The translations under genes were made by a program, and so were the position numbers. The notes beneath the pieces are model-generated. The model worked only from the letters and a program-made list of their open reading frames with translations, had not been told where the DNA came from and searched no databases. From assembly GCF_000243275.1 (NCBI RefSeq), contig NZ_CM001437.1, forward strand, positions 276,312 to 340,311: 64,000 bases of DNA, read 5' to 3'. Below, piece by piece: positions 42,966-51,273 of the stretch (position 1 is the first letter of the stretch; each line of letters begins with the position of its first letter). This DNA comes from Myroides odoratus DSM 2801 (GTDB lineage Bacteria > Bacteroidota > Bacteroidia > Flavobacteriales > Flavobacteriaceae).

Positions 42966-44129
42966 ATGAAGAAATTTCTTTTATGGTTACATAAATGGTT
43001 GGGATTATTTACAGGTATTATCGTGGTCCTAGTCAGCCTTACGGGTTGTATCTATGTTTTTCATGATGATTTAAAAAAAGTAGTTTATCCCGATCATTTT
43101 TATCTTGTAAATGACAAAAAGGAAACGAATACAGCAACGTTACCTTATTCAGCAATTGAACATTTGGCTCAAGAAGCTGTGGGAAAAGACTACCCCATCA
43201 ATCGAGTAGATATCTATCCCGCTAAAAACAGAACTTGGGTATTTCGAGCCTTAAAAACAGATAAAGAAGCTTTCGGTATCGGCAATGAAATAGTGTATTA
43301 CAAGCGCGTGTTTATCAATCCCTATACGGGGCAAGTACAACAAGTAGAAGATAGCAAACGCGAATTTTTTTACCAGGTTTTACAACTGCATCGCAACCTT
43401 TGGCTAGGCAGTAAATATGGTGGATGGGTTGTTGGAGGTAGCACCATTTTATTTCTTGTTATCAGCGTTACAGGAATCATATTGTGGTGGCCCAAAAAAT
43501 GGAAAGGAAAAACATTGAAAAGAAGTTTTGCCTTTGACTTTTCGGTCAATTGGAAACGACTAAATTATGATTTTCACAACCTACTGGGCATGTATAGTTT
43601 TCTGCTCGCTATTCTTATTGGTTTTACAGGAATTCTATTTGCCTTTCCTACATTCAGTAAGTCCGTTGAAACTACGCTAAATAAAGTAGACGAGGCTAAG
43701 TTTCAGGTTATGGAGCCTACTGCATTTGATTTTGTGGATCAAGTATATGCCAATACGCTCGATAATGCCGTACAATATGTTCTACAAACGTTTCCAACCG
43801 CTGATATGGTGTCACTCCGATTGGGAGATAAAACCAGTACAGAACACAATTTACAGGTGCGACTAGAACAAGATAAAACAAGTAAATTCGAATGGATTTA
43901 TTTTGATAAAAGTACAGGACAAATCACTTCCTTACAAGATCATACCTATCAAAGCATTGCTTTAGGAAGTAAGGTTAACTCGCTAAAATATGATTTACAT
44001 GTCGGAACCATCTGGGGTTACCCTACTAAAATTATGGCTTTTATAGGATCCTTAATTTGTGCTTCTTTACCTATTACTGGATTTGTTATTTGGTATAATA
44101 AATCAAAGAAGAAAAAGAAGAAAAAATAA
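42966..44129 (+). CDS. PepSY-domain membrane protein (siderophore-iron reductase type)
   Basis: This inner-membrane protein of 387 residues has four membrane helices (about 12-34 LFTGIIVVLVSLTGCIYVFH, about 150-172 GSTILFLVISVTGIILWW, about 200-225, and near the C-terminus ASLPITGFVIWY). PepSY-like segments lie between them. This is the PepSY_TM family, found next to siderophore receptors and thought to reduce ferric iron or help its release. Histidines in LHKWLG, LQLHRNLW and YDFHNLLGM would fit heme or metal binding. It begins three bases after the receptor stop and ends in a lysine tail. Confidence 0.92.
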   Translation: MKKFLLWLHKWLGLFTGIIVVLVSLTGCIYVFHDDLKKVVYPDHFYLVNDKKETNTATLPYSAIEHLAQEAVGKDYPINRVDIYPAKNRTWVFRALKTDKEAFGIGNEIVYYKRVFINPYTGQVQQVEDSKREFFYQVLQLHRNLWLGSKYGGWVVGGSTILFLVISVTGIILWWPKKWKGKTLKRSFAFDFSVNWKRLNYDFHNLLGMYSFLLAILIGFTGILFAFPTFSKSVETTLNKVDEAKFQVMEPTAFDFVDQVYANTLDNAVQYVLQTFPTADMVSLRLGDKTSTEHNLQVRLEQDKTSKFEWIYFDKSTGQITSLQDHTYQSIALGSKVNSLKYDLHVGTIWGYPTKIMAFIGSLICASLPITGFVIWYNKSKKKKKKK

Positions 44130-44181
44130 GTAACATCTATAGTTGAAAAGAAGGGGAATTCATCTTATTATAGACAAAAAA

Positions 44182-44219
44182 CAGGCAATAGAATGAGCTC
44201 ATTCTATTGCCTGTTTTTT
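44182..44219. terminator. Strong bidirectional terminator after the iron operon
   Basis: CAGGCAATAGAATGAG pairs with CTCATTCTATTGCCTG in a near-continuous palindrome, flanked by A-rich sequence on the left and six T on the right. It lies about 50 bp after the PepSY stop. Confidence 0.88.
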
Positions 44220-44448
44220 GTATCTCCTACTCCTTCGAACGCTAGAATAAATTCTTCTGGCGGACATAATAAATGCTTTATTTTTTTAGTATCTTCCTTT
44301 TTTATACTAAACGTTTTGCTTTATACGCGTTACCTTCTCAACCGTATGCCTCGTTTACCTTGATGTCTTGATTCAAAGGAACGACTGAACATTAGTAATT
44401 AATTACTTAACTTGAATACATTATTTTCCTCAAGGAAATACAACTACG
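44220..44448. other. Short intergenic region
   Basis: AT-rich sequence between the iron operon and the arginase-family gene. No gene or clear promoter box is recognised. Confidence 0.3.
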
Positions 44449-45366
44449 ATGAAAAAGATTATTTTATTAGAATGCCCTACGAATTTAGGACTTATAAAAT
44501 CCCCTACTATTGATGAACCCGGAGTAAAAAGACTACCGGATTGGATGCGTTTTCATCACTTTCATACCCTTTTAGCTCCTAAAGAAACGCATCGATTAGA
44601 AGCTTTTCCGTTTGCTATGCATTTGGATCCAATTACACAAGTGCGCAATGCTGAACACATCATACAATATGCAGAACAACAATCCAATAGTATGGTACAA
44701 CACTTACATAAAGACTCCTTTGTACTTGTACTGGGTGGTGATTGTAGTGTTTTAATAGGAAGTGCTCTAGCGTTGAAGAAAAAAGGGACTTTTGGACTTT
44801 TTTTCCTAGATGGGCATACAGATTATACCATTCCTGAATTGTCACAAACACATGGTGCTGCTGGCATGGATTTAGCTATTGCCTGTGGTTATGGCCATGA
44901 AAAACTTACAAATATTCAACAATTAAGCCCTTATTTAAAAGAAGAACATGTCTATTGCGTCGGAAATAGAGAATACGATGATGATTATGAAAAACCGATT
45001 CTAGAATCAAATGTTCATTATTATCCATTGTATAAACTTCGCAAGGAAACAGTTCCAACTGTAGTACATCATTTTTTATCTATAGTTGATCAAGAAGAAT
45101 TAGATGGTTTCTTTATTCATTTGGATGTAGATGTTTTACATGATACAATCATGCCTGCTGTTGATTGTAGACAAGAAGATGGCTTAACCTACGATGAATT
45201 ACACGAAATCGTAACAACGTTAGTACAACATAAGAGATGTTTTGGTCTAGAAATCACTATTCTTGACCCTGATCTTGATCCTGATGGAGTATATACCAAA
45301 GCTTTTATAAACAATATAATGAGTTGTCTTCAATACATAAACGAATCAGAAAAATCAAGTTACTAA
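44449..45366 (+). CDS. Arginase/agmatinase-family protein
   Basis: This is a predicted ureohydrolase of 305 residues, cytoplasmic. The metal-site motifs are VLVLGGDCSVLIGSALAL, LFFLDGHTDY and FIHLDVDVLHD. In most arginases the first motif reads GGDHS, with histidine as a metal ligand; here it is GGDCS, a cysteine, as in a subset of arginase-family proteins. The C-terminal GLEITILDPDLDPDG also fits. The substrate may be arginine, agmatine, formiminoglutamate or another guanidino compound. It stands alone. Confidence 0.88.
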   Translation: MKKIILLECPTNLGLIKSPTIDEPGVKRLPDWMRFHHFHTLLAPKETHRLEAFPFAMHLDPITQVRNAEHIIQYAEQQSNSMVQHLHKDSFVLVLGGDCSVLIGSALALKKKGTFGLFFLDGHTDYTIPELSQTHGAAGMDLAIACGYGHEKLTNIQQLSPYLKEEHVYCVGNREYDDDYEKPILESNVHYYPLYKLRKETVPTVVHHFLSIVDQEELDGFFIHLDVDVLHDTIMPAVDCRQEDGLTYDELHEIVTTLVQHKRCFGLEITILDPDLDPDGVYTKAFINNIMSCLQYINESEKSSY

Positions 45367-45406
45367 ACAAAGTATTCCGTGCTATTGTTAACTATTCAAT
45401 TTGTTA

Positions 45407-46069
45407 CTAATCATTTGCATCATTCCAAATTAAGAGCTCGCCTATTTCATCAATATTTAGGTGGTTGTCTCTATTTATTTTTTCCAGCCTTAATTCAAAT
45501 GTTTTGAGTTCTTGTTTGGTTTGAACAATCGCTTTCTTTAAAGCGAGGATATCCAAGAAAACCATGCTGTCTTTTGGAGTCGGAATAAAGTCTTCCTCCA
45601 ATGCTTCTACTGAAAAGTCAAGCATAATAGTATTCGCCTCTATTTTTACCTGTGGTTGTGGATGTCCTCCATAAAAGCCATTTTCTCCATTTGCAAGCTT
45701 TTCCCAATAATGAATGTCAGAAAGATCCCCGCAACATTGTGGAAAATAGGTATCTTCTCCATCAATGCGAAGTACATAACCACCAAATAAAGGGCTTGCT
45801 TGTTCGCGTTGATATTTTCCATCTAACATTTCTTGTGTATGGTCTATCACTAGCTTAGTCAAATTATCATCTGTTATTTCAGCAAGTATATAAAATGACG
45901 AACCAGCTAAATAAGGTTTTAATTCGTCTTTAAAACCTGCTTTTTTATAACTATCAAAATTGTATTTATCCCATAGTTCTGGAAAATCCCAATACGGATA
46001 TTGGTCAGGGACTGGAATCCCTTGATTATTATATCCAATTTCTATAACGGGAATTAATTCTATTACCAT
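45407..46069 (-). CDS. Hypothetical protein of the small-gene island
   Basis: This acidic cytoplasmic protein has 220 residues and no known family. It contains GIPVPDQYPYWDFPELWDKY, YLAGSSFYILAEITDDNLTK, a cysteine pair in TYFPQCCGDLSDIHYWEKL, and a helical end (LALKKAIVQTKQELKTFELR). It is downstream-most in a row of six minus-strand genes of 150-230 residues with low GC and separate spacers. Size, acidity and setting suggest an immunity protein, but this is inference. Confidence 0.65.
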   Translation of the reverse strand: MVIELIPVIEIGYNNQGIPVPDQYPYWDFPELWDKYNFDSYKKAGFKDELKPYLAGSSFYILAEITDDNLTKLVIDHTQEMLDGKYQREQASPLFGGYVLRIDGEDTYFPQCCGDLSDIHYWEKLANGENGFYGGHPQPQVKIEANTIMLDFSVEALEEDFIPTPKDSMVFLDILALKKAIVQTKQELKTFELRLEKINRDNHLNIDEIGELLIWNDAND

Positions 46070-46220
46070 TGTTTTTAAATTAGAATGAGCACTTTATTAA
46101 GAAAGTTCTCGGCTAGGATTGAAATTGTTTGACTCTAAAACAAACACTCTATTAAACAGTTGATTTTGAAGGAGAAGAGGATTTTCCGTTTTATCAATAG
46201 GCTGTCAATGTATAGGCCAC

Positions 46221-46694
46221 TTATTCACTCTCTAGTTCTTTGTCAATTGTCCAATTGATTTTGGCTTCAAATTCAATTTGGACTAGATTCTCTTTTGTAT
46301 CAAAAAAAGTCAAAGCACTGTAATAATGAAAACCAATACTAAACTTGTCATTTATTGGTGTTAAATCAAAGGTGAAACTATTATAACCGGTCGGAACACG
46401 GCAATCTTTACCTTTAAATTGACCTTTAAAATGAAACCAGCCCCCATAATGATGAAGCCCATCATCTTGTCGACAATAATGACAAATTTCACTTTCTTTT
46501 TTATAATCAACTCCAAGCTCGGTTAGGAATTTTTTAATTTCTTCAGGATAAATTGTTTCTCTGCTGTTGACAAAATTTTTACAGTCATTACAATCACAGC
46601 CTTCAGAACTACCACCAGGGACTTTGTCGTACGTCATTTTTGTCAATTCCTTGTCCACAATGAATTCCCAATCTCTGAATTTTACTATTATCAT
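46221..46694 (-). CDS. Hypothetical protein with cysteine clusters, small-gene island
   Basis: This cytoplasmic protein of 157 residues starts MIIVKFRDWEFIVDKELTKM. It has SSEGCDCNDCKNFV and SEICHYCRQDDGLHHYGGW, i.e. two cysteine clusters that may bind zinc, then HFKGQFKGKDC and a beta-rich end (FSIGFHYYSALTFFD, LVQIEFEAKINWTI). I have seen this sequence type in other Bacteroidota as an uncharacterised family near small hypothetical genes; the function is unknown. It lies 152 bp upstream of the previous island gene, with its own promoter-like gap. Confidence 0.68.
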   Translation of the reverse strand: MIIVKFRDWEFIVDKELTKMTYDKVPGGSSEGCDCNDCKNFVNSRETIYPEEIKKFLTELGVDYKKESEICHYCRQDDGLHHYGGWFHFKGQFKGKDCRVPTGYNSFTFDLTPINDKFSIGFHYYSALTFFDTKENLVQIEFEAKINWTIDKELESE

Positions 46695-46722
46695 TTCTTT
46701 GTGTGTTTTGTTGTGATCGCTT

Positions 46723-46790
46723 TGCGGAGCAGTGGGATTAAAGGCGAAACATCAAATTTTAGCCTTACCCCATCATTGCGCCAAATCCTT
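46723..46790. repeat. Bulged inverted repeat, attC-like in shape
   Basis: Arms AGTGGGATTAAAGGC (46731-46745) and GCCTTACCCCATCA (near 46762-46775) pair with bulges, and the outer bases GCG / CGC extend the stem. It lies between two island genes. Imperfect palindromes of this kind separate integron cassettes, but I see no integrase gene. Confidence 0.3.
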
Positions 46791-46818
46791 GTATGCGAAC
46801 TTTTTTTCTATTGTGTTC

Positions 46819-47301
46819 TTAATCTCCGGTTACAGAGTTAATATTTTCGCCAAATTCTATTTTGTCTTTATTAACCTTAAAAAGAATTGTTTCGTGTTCA
46901 TTTTCTGGTGTCAATATTACTTCTTTGTCAAGTATTTTAGAGAGGTCTGTCATATACTTAACTAATTTATTATGGTCGTCTATAGATATGAATTCTCTTG
47001 GGTCAATATCGTTTTCCATTTCTATGTCATCAAAGAAATAGGCATTAATTTGGATTGTGTCAATGAAGATATTTGCGGCTGAACACAGATCATGACTACC
47101 ATTCCAAAAGTCCTCGATTACATTAAAAGTTATTTGATTTTCGTTTTTACTAGCTTTACCGTTATACCAATCTATACGATACCTCTCATTTACATAGTTA
47201 GTCCATTTTCTCCAGTCGGCAATAGTTGTCTGCGCAACATAAATATCACGCAAAGAGCCGTCCAAATAGTAAATTTTATTTTTTAAGTCCGTCCAATCCA
47301 T
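46819..47301 (-). CDS. Hypothetical protein, small-gene island
   Basis: This acidic cytoplasmic protein of 160 residues starts MDWTDLKNKIYYLDGSLRDI. It shows YVAQTTIADWRKWTNYVNER, FNVIEDFWNGSHDLCSAANI and DIDPREFISIDDHNKLVKYM. It has a mixed alpha-beta pattern similar to small immunity proteins; the family is not known to me. Confidence 0.62.
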   Translation of the reverse strand: MDWTDLKNKIYYLDGSLRDIYVAQTTIADWRKWTNYVNERYRIDWYNGKASKNENQITFNVIEDFWNGSHDLCSAANIFIDTIQINAYFFDDIEMENDIDPREFISIDDHNKLVKYMTDLSKILDKEVILTPENEHETILFKVNKDKIEFGENINSVTGD

Positions 47302-47356
47302 TGTCGTTTGTGTGTCTTTTTAAAATATTGCCTAACTTTTTAAAGCTTGGTATCAG

Positions 47357-47881
47357 TTATGTGACGTTTTTTATATTTATAGTTTCAGTTTGGTCATGAT
47401 ATTCCATCAAATAATGTTTATCCCATTGGATAAACTTATCACAAGTAAATTCTAATGTATTATTTGACCAATTTTTAAATTCAATAAAATCCATTTCGAT
47501 TGGACTTTCAATTAGCCTTTTATTTTTTATGCTCGAAGTGATTTTTTCGATATTCGTATAATCGGCAATTAAAAAATCATCACTTGGAGTAAGAGATAAA
47601 CTTTTATATTGTGGTTGATCTTCAAAATCAATGATATCAGCGGTATTAAAGTCTAATTGAAAAAGATAATCACTTGTCAAAATCAATACAATTTTATTTT
47701 TCAATGAAACATGAGCATTTTTAGGAACCCCTCTAAATTGTCCACACCATTCCGTATAATCATCTTCTGTGAACTTTATAAATGTCCAACTTTGGGAATT
47801 CCAAGGACTTTCAATATCATAAATTCGTTCTTTATATTCTCCTGAATATGGTTGGCTAATAATTTCTACTTTGATTATCAT
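47357..47881 (-). CDS. Hypothetical protein, small-gene island
   Basis: This protein of 174 residues starts MIIKVEIISQPYSGEYKERI. It contains WTFIKFTEDDYTEWCGQFRG, KIVLILTSDYLFQLDFNTAD and LEFTCDKFIQWDKHYLMEYH. It is beta-rich and acidic, with no export signal. The family is not recognised. Its own short spacers on both sides suggest an independent unit. Confidence 0.62.
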   Translation of the reverse strand: MIIKVEIISQPYSGEYKERIYDIESPWNSQSWTFIKFTEDDYTEWCGQFRGVPKNAHVSLKNKIVLILTSDYLFQLDFNTADIIDFEDQPQYKSLSLTPSDDFLIADYTNIEKITSSIKNKRLIESPIEMDFIEFKNWSNNTLEFTCDKFIQWDKHYLMEYHDQTETINIKNVT

Positions 47882-47929
47882 AGGTTTGTTTGGAAAAATG
47901 TCACATAACGGGTCGTGTATTGACGATAG

Positions 47930-48583
47930 TTATTTTACTTTAACTTCTAATATATTATCTGGTTTTTTAGTCGGATCTTCAAGATAAACTTTGTTTAAAT
48001 CAACCTTTTCTAACCATCTAGAAATATAAGTTTTTTCTTTTTGTTGAGCATCTTTAGCTATTTCAAAGTTTAAACTTCTTATTGTATTTCCAGTTCCTAC
48101 TGATTGACCCCAAAACCTATTATTGTCATAGCTTAATAATAAATAGCTCAAGTCATTACCGTCAGTATCGTAAACTTTTGGTTTCGTATAAGTCTTTTCA
48201 AATGTCCATTTAGTAATATATCCGATACCATTTTCGTCAATATTCAATTCATTGTGATCTAAATTAGATAATGTTAAGTTTACTTCACCCGAATAATTTT
48301 TAGGAACAATAATTTTTAATGTAGGTGAGTATAATTCGTTTATAGTAATAGATAAGATAATTATTGCAACAGATGAAAGCCTAATTACAAAGTCTTGTTT
48401 TTTAAAGATGAACTTAGATATAGAAGTAAATAACGCTATACAAAAAGTTATAAATATTGAAATAATTATTGCATAAAACAGACTAGAAAAGAAGAATCCC
48501 CCAGGTAAGTGAGTAAGCTGATAAAGATAAATTAACAATAATACTATTGATAAAGTAACTAATATTTTTTTCACGTTTCTCAT
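47930..48583 (-). CDS. Membrane protein of unknown function, small-gene island
   Basis: This protein of 217 residues starts from ATG 48583 (MRNVKKILVTLSIVLLLI). Upstream GTG at 48613 would give MKHDVTCNYS and is less likely. Three hydrophobic segments (about 5-22, 33-55 FFSSLFYAIIISIFITFCIA, 70-88 IRLSSVAIIILSITINE) precede an extracytoplasmic domain (about 90-217, SPTLKIIVPKNYSGEVNLTL). The domain looks beta-rich. The family is unknown. Membrane proteins with such a domain accompany toxin-immunity arrays at times, but nothing here proves it. Confidence 0.65.
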   Translation of the reverse strand: MRNVKKILVTLSIVLLLIYLYQLTHLPGGFFFSSLFYAIIISIFITFCIALFTSISKFIFKKQDFVIRLSSVAIIILSITINELYSPTLKIIVPKNYSGEVNLTLSNLDHNELNIDENGIGYITKWTFEKTYTKPKVYDTDGNDLSYLLLSYDNNRFWGQSVGTGNTIRSLNFEIAKDAQQKEKTYISRWLEKVDLNKVYLEDPTKKPDNILEVKVK

Positions 48584-48781
48584 TGAATAATTGCAAGTTA
48601 CATCGTGTTTCACGAAATAAAAGATATTTTGTTTCGTACAAAAACACTTATATCCGTATTCCGTAAAATCTATAGGCTAAAATAATGTAATTATTGTAAA
48701 TTAGATACTTAGTGACTCTCTACCTCAAAAGAAATTAACCATTTAGCAAAATGCATGCTATAAATTCGTTTTTATTTCGTT

Positions 48782-49306
48782 TCATCCTTTCATCTGTTCT
48801 TCAATTCGCAACTTATCAGTCGCTAATCTTTGTTTAAATTTTTCAATCATTTTTAAATAATCATCTTTAGAAAAATTTAATTCTGATAGTTGATCAAACC
48901 ACTCCACGTTTGAACCAACTTTTTCAGCTTCCCACGCTTCTGTTTTATCTAAACCTATTTGTTTCCATTGAATTATGTTTCCACAATTTCGAATTTCTGC
49001 GACAAGTACAGTACATGAAAAATCATTATCGTCTGGACACATTAGAATCGGACAGATACTTGTTTCATTCTCATTGGGTAAAATTCTGTTCCAAACAACT
49101 TCTTTTTCATCCTCTCTTTCCATCCAATAAACAAGAGTTGGAATAAGTCCTTTGTACATATTACCTGGATAAAGCTCATCCAGTTTTTCATCTAACCAAT
49201 AACCATCAATGTGATAATTGATAAAGTCCCAATAATCTTCATAATCACTTTGATCTTCTAAACCAACTATCTTGTTCATATCCTTCTTTTTAAAGCGAAA
49301 GTTCAT
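48782..49306 (-). CDS. Hypothetical immunity-like protein overlapping a small upstream gene
   Basis: This cytoplasmic acidic protein has 174 residues. The motif LEDQSDYEDYWDFINYHIDG and ICPILMCPDDNDFSCTVLVA, with EIRNCGNIIQWKQIGLDKTE, resembles immunity-type proteins common in Bacteroidota. The ATG at 49306 overlaps the 47-codon gene 49290-49433 by 17 bp. An internal methionine (MNKIVGLEDQ) could also be the start. This is the best toxin-immunity-like overlap of the island. Confidence 0.66.
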   Translation of the reverse strand: MNFRFKKKDMNKIVGLEDQSDYEDYWDFINYHIDGYWLDEKLDELYPGNMYKGLIPTLVYWMEREDEKEVVWNRILPNENETSICPILMCPDDNDFSCTVLVAEIRNCGNIIQWKQIGLDKTEAWEAEKVGSNVEWFDQLSELNFSKDDYLKMIEKFKQRLATDKLRIEEQMKG

Positions 49307-49433
49307 AAAGTTCTCCTATATTGTTTAGCTTTCTTCCTAAAAGTTGTTCTGCCTCTTGGGGTACCTTTTTGATTTGCGTTTTTGTTAGACTTTGTGCATC
49401 TGTTTTTTTTATGTATTGATGATATACCTTCAT
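49290..49433 (-). CDS. 47-residue ORF between the repeat protein and the immunity-like gene
   Basis: The ATG at 49433 follows the stop of the repeat-protein gene by two bases. The product reads MKVYHQYIKKTDAQSLTKTQ, then IKKVPQEAEQLLGRKLNNIG and ELYELSL. It overlaps the start of the next gene by 17 bp. It is basic and helical, and could be a small toxin, the remnant of a longer toxin tail, or a peptide partner. The tight packing argues for a real gene, but there is no homology I can name. Confidence 0.45.
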   Translation of the reverse strand: MKVYHQYIKKTDAQSLTKTQIKKVPQEAEQLLGRKLNNIGELYELSL

Positions 49434-49435
49434 AA

Positions 49436-49996
49436 TTATTTTACATAATTAGTTGTCCATTCCCCACTTTCATCAAATAAATTATAGCCATTTTCAGCAT
49501 CTGAGCACAAATATTGTCCTGTCCATTCTCCATCAAGATTAAATAAGTTGAAATTTGACTTTGCCCTAATGAAGTACCCCACCCATTCTCCGTCAGTATT
49601 AAAACTTAAATAAACATTGGAGTTTGCTTCAACTAAAATCCCAATCAAATTTCCTTCTTCATTAAACAGATATTTTCTTGTTCCATTTCCATAAAACGGA
49701 TGTAGATTAAATGAGTATTTGGGATTGATACTTGAATTGTATTTGGGATTTAAGTCAGAAGTATATTTTGGATTAATACTTGAGTTATATTTTGGGTTTA
49801 GACTTGATGAATATTTAGGATTAATAGAAGAACTATACTTTGGATTGATACTTGAGTTGTACTTCGGATTAATGCTTGAATTATACTTCGGATTAATACT
49901 TGTGCTATACTTCGGGTTTTGATTTGTAGGTATATTTTGCCCCATGGCAGTGACCGAAATTAATAGCGATATTAGGAGTGCAATAAATATTTTCAT
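49436..49996 (-). CDS. Secreted tandem-repeat protein (NPKYSSSI repeats)
   Basis: This exported protein of 186 residues has a signal peptide ending at AMGQ. Nine copies of an eight-residue unit follow, NPKYNSSI or NPKYSSSL (about residues 27-98), then HPFYGNGTRKYLF. The second half has three beta units (LFNEEGNLIGILVEANSN, SFNTDGEWVGYFIRAKSN, LFNLDGEWTGQYLCSDAENG), like a short WG-type repeat. Repeat number may vary between strains by slippage. It is first in a tight row with the 47-residue gene and the immunity-like gene, so the three may form one functional unit at the cell surface. Confidence 0.75.
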   Translation of the reverse strand: MKIFIALLISLLISVTAMGQNIPTNQNPKYSTSINPKYNSSINPKYNSSINPKYSSSINPKYSSSLNPKYNSSINPKYTSDLNPKYNSSINPKYSFNLHPFYGNGTRKYLFNEEGNLIGILVEANSNVYLSFNTDGEWVGYFIRAKSNFNLFNLDGEWTGQYLCSDAENGYNLFDESGEWTTNYVK

Positions 49997-50439
49997 TTCG
50001 TTGTAGCTTGTGTTGTACTATGACTTAAAAAGACCAAAGCTCCTTGATAACAAGCATCCTGAAGCTGAATTTCTACTAAAGTACAAATTTATATCGAAGC
50101 ACAAAATGTAAATTATAAGTCATTGATTCCCTTATAGCCAAACAATTAAATTTTTAGCTACATAAACGTAAAATATCATGCGTATACTCCTGTAAAACCA
50201 GACTCCTATTCCCTAAAGAAAGTGATTCACAGCCTATCTACAAATACTTCATATCGTTATCGACGTTAATTCTTGCAGTTCTTCTGTTGAAGCAGTACTC
50301 AAGTGAATTCCATCAAAAAAAGCATGTGAGATTGGATTTAAGGGAATGTGGTTGGTTCTTTTGGACATAGTTCGTGCATTCCAATGGAGTACGAAGGTAT
50401 AACTTTTGCATAATGAACGTTATGTTTTTAGAACTAAAA
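49997..50439. other. Intergenic region with an AraC gene remnant
   Basis: Apart from the 39-codon remnant at 50249-50368 (listed separately), the sequence is AT-rich with no recognised feature. Confidence 0.4.
50249..50368 (-). pseudogene. N-terminal remnant of an AraC-family regulator
   Basis: Reading from ATG 50368: MSKRTNHIPLNPISHAFFDG, then IHLSTASTEELQELTSITI, then TGA. The layout (short N-terminus, NHIPL-x-x-x ... GI-x-L ... TEEL) is the usual beginning of Bacteroidota AraC proteins just before an H-R-D-D strand, which is missing. The rest of the gene is absent. The assignment rests on a short pattern. Confidence 0.4.
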
Positions 50440-50964
50440 CTATGCTGTAAATGAGCGCATAAGAATTGTGAAAATTACAAATAATACCAAACCGATTACC
50501 TGCCAAAGTAAAGAAGGAGATTTATAATTTTCTATTTCATACTCGCTAGGATAAAGGCCAATAAGTACTTTAATTTTATGCCAATCCCAAATTAATAATA
50601 GAATCCCAGCACACAACATAAGCATAGTGACAACCCATGTAAACTTAAAATTCATACTTAATGTGATAATGAAAATATTACAAATAATTCCAAAAAAAAG
50701 CACAGCACTTAAAGTAGCAAATCGTTGAGTAAACAGTAAAAAAGCAGTAAAGACTTGGCAAAATCCAAGAAAATTCCAATATAACGTTGCTTGATATAAT
50801 CCTTCAAAAAAAAATCCTACTGGATCATCCGTACTTATAGCAGTAAAACGACGATTCAGTAACTTGGTTAATCCCGAAGGAATAAAAGCAAATCCAACTA
50901 AAAAACGAATCCCAATAATAATTGCTTCTGCAATCTTACTCTCCCTTAATTTCCTGTATACCAT
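50440..50964 (-). CDS. DoxX-like membrane protein
   Basis: This four-helix membrane protein has 174 residues from ATG 50964. AEAIIIGIRFLVGFAFIPSG followed by LTKLLNRRF, then a helix in LYWNFLGFCQVFTAFLLFTQ, RFATLSAVLFFGIICNIFII and WVVTMLMLCAGILLLIWDW. This is the DoxX/DoxD-like pattern (four helices, short loops, arginine in the first helix). Function is unclear; some DoxX proteins deal with thiol or redox stress. It lies 300 bp downstream of an AraC gene on the same strand. Confidence 0.82.
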   Translation of the reverse strand: MVYRKLRESKIAEAIIIGIRFLVGFAFIPSGLTKLLNRRFTAISTDDPVGFFFEGLYQATLYWNFLGFCQVFTAFLLFTQRFATLSAVLFFGIICNIFIITLSMNFKFTWVVTMLMLCAGILLLIWDWHKIKVLIGLYPSEYEIENYKSPSLLWQVIGLVLFVIFTILMRSFTA

Positions 50965-51273
50965 CAAATTTCTACGCTCTTTTACTTTATCATTTATAAT
51001 CTTAATTAGTCGAATAACATTTTATTTGTTACATCTACTCTGGAAAGAATTATTACCAAGTCAAATTTTGAAGCGCTTTTGATGAAATTTGGTCTTTTCT
51101 ATAAACAAGTAAAGTAGTCATTGTTCCTAATTGTTTACTAAGGAAATCAATGCATATGTTTCTATTTTGATAGTACTGAGATACAATCTATTCCTGTAGG
51201 AAACTAATACCTAAACCTGTCTCTACCAAATTACTTCCTTTTAACTAAATCTTTTTTAACTCTACTCCTTACC
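50965..51273. other. Intergenic region, nothing recognised
   Basis: AT-rich sequence between two minus-strand genes. No hairpin or promoter box is convincing. Confidence 0.3.

Noticed and set aside
49719..49922. A repetitive plus-strand frame rich in Leu, Tyr and Gly.
   Set aside because: It is the reverse reading of the NPKYSSSI repeats of the minus-strand gene.
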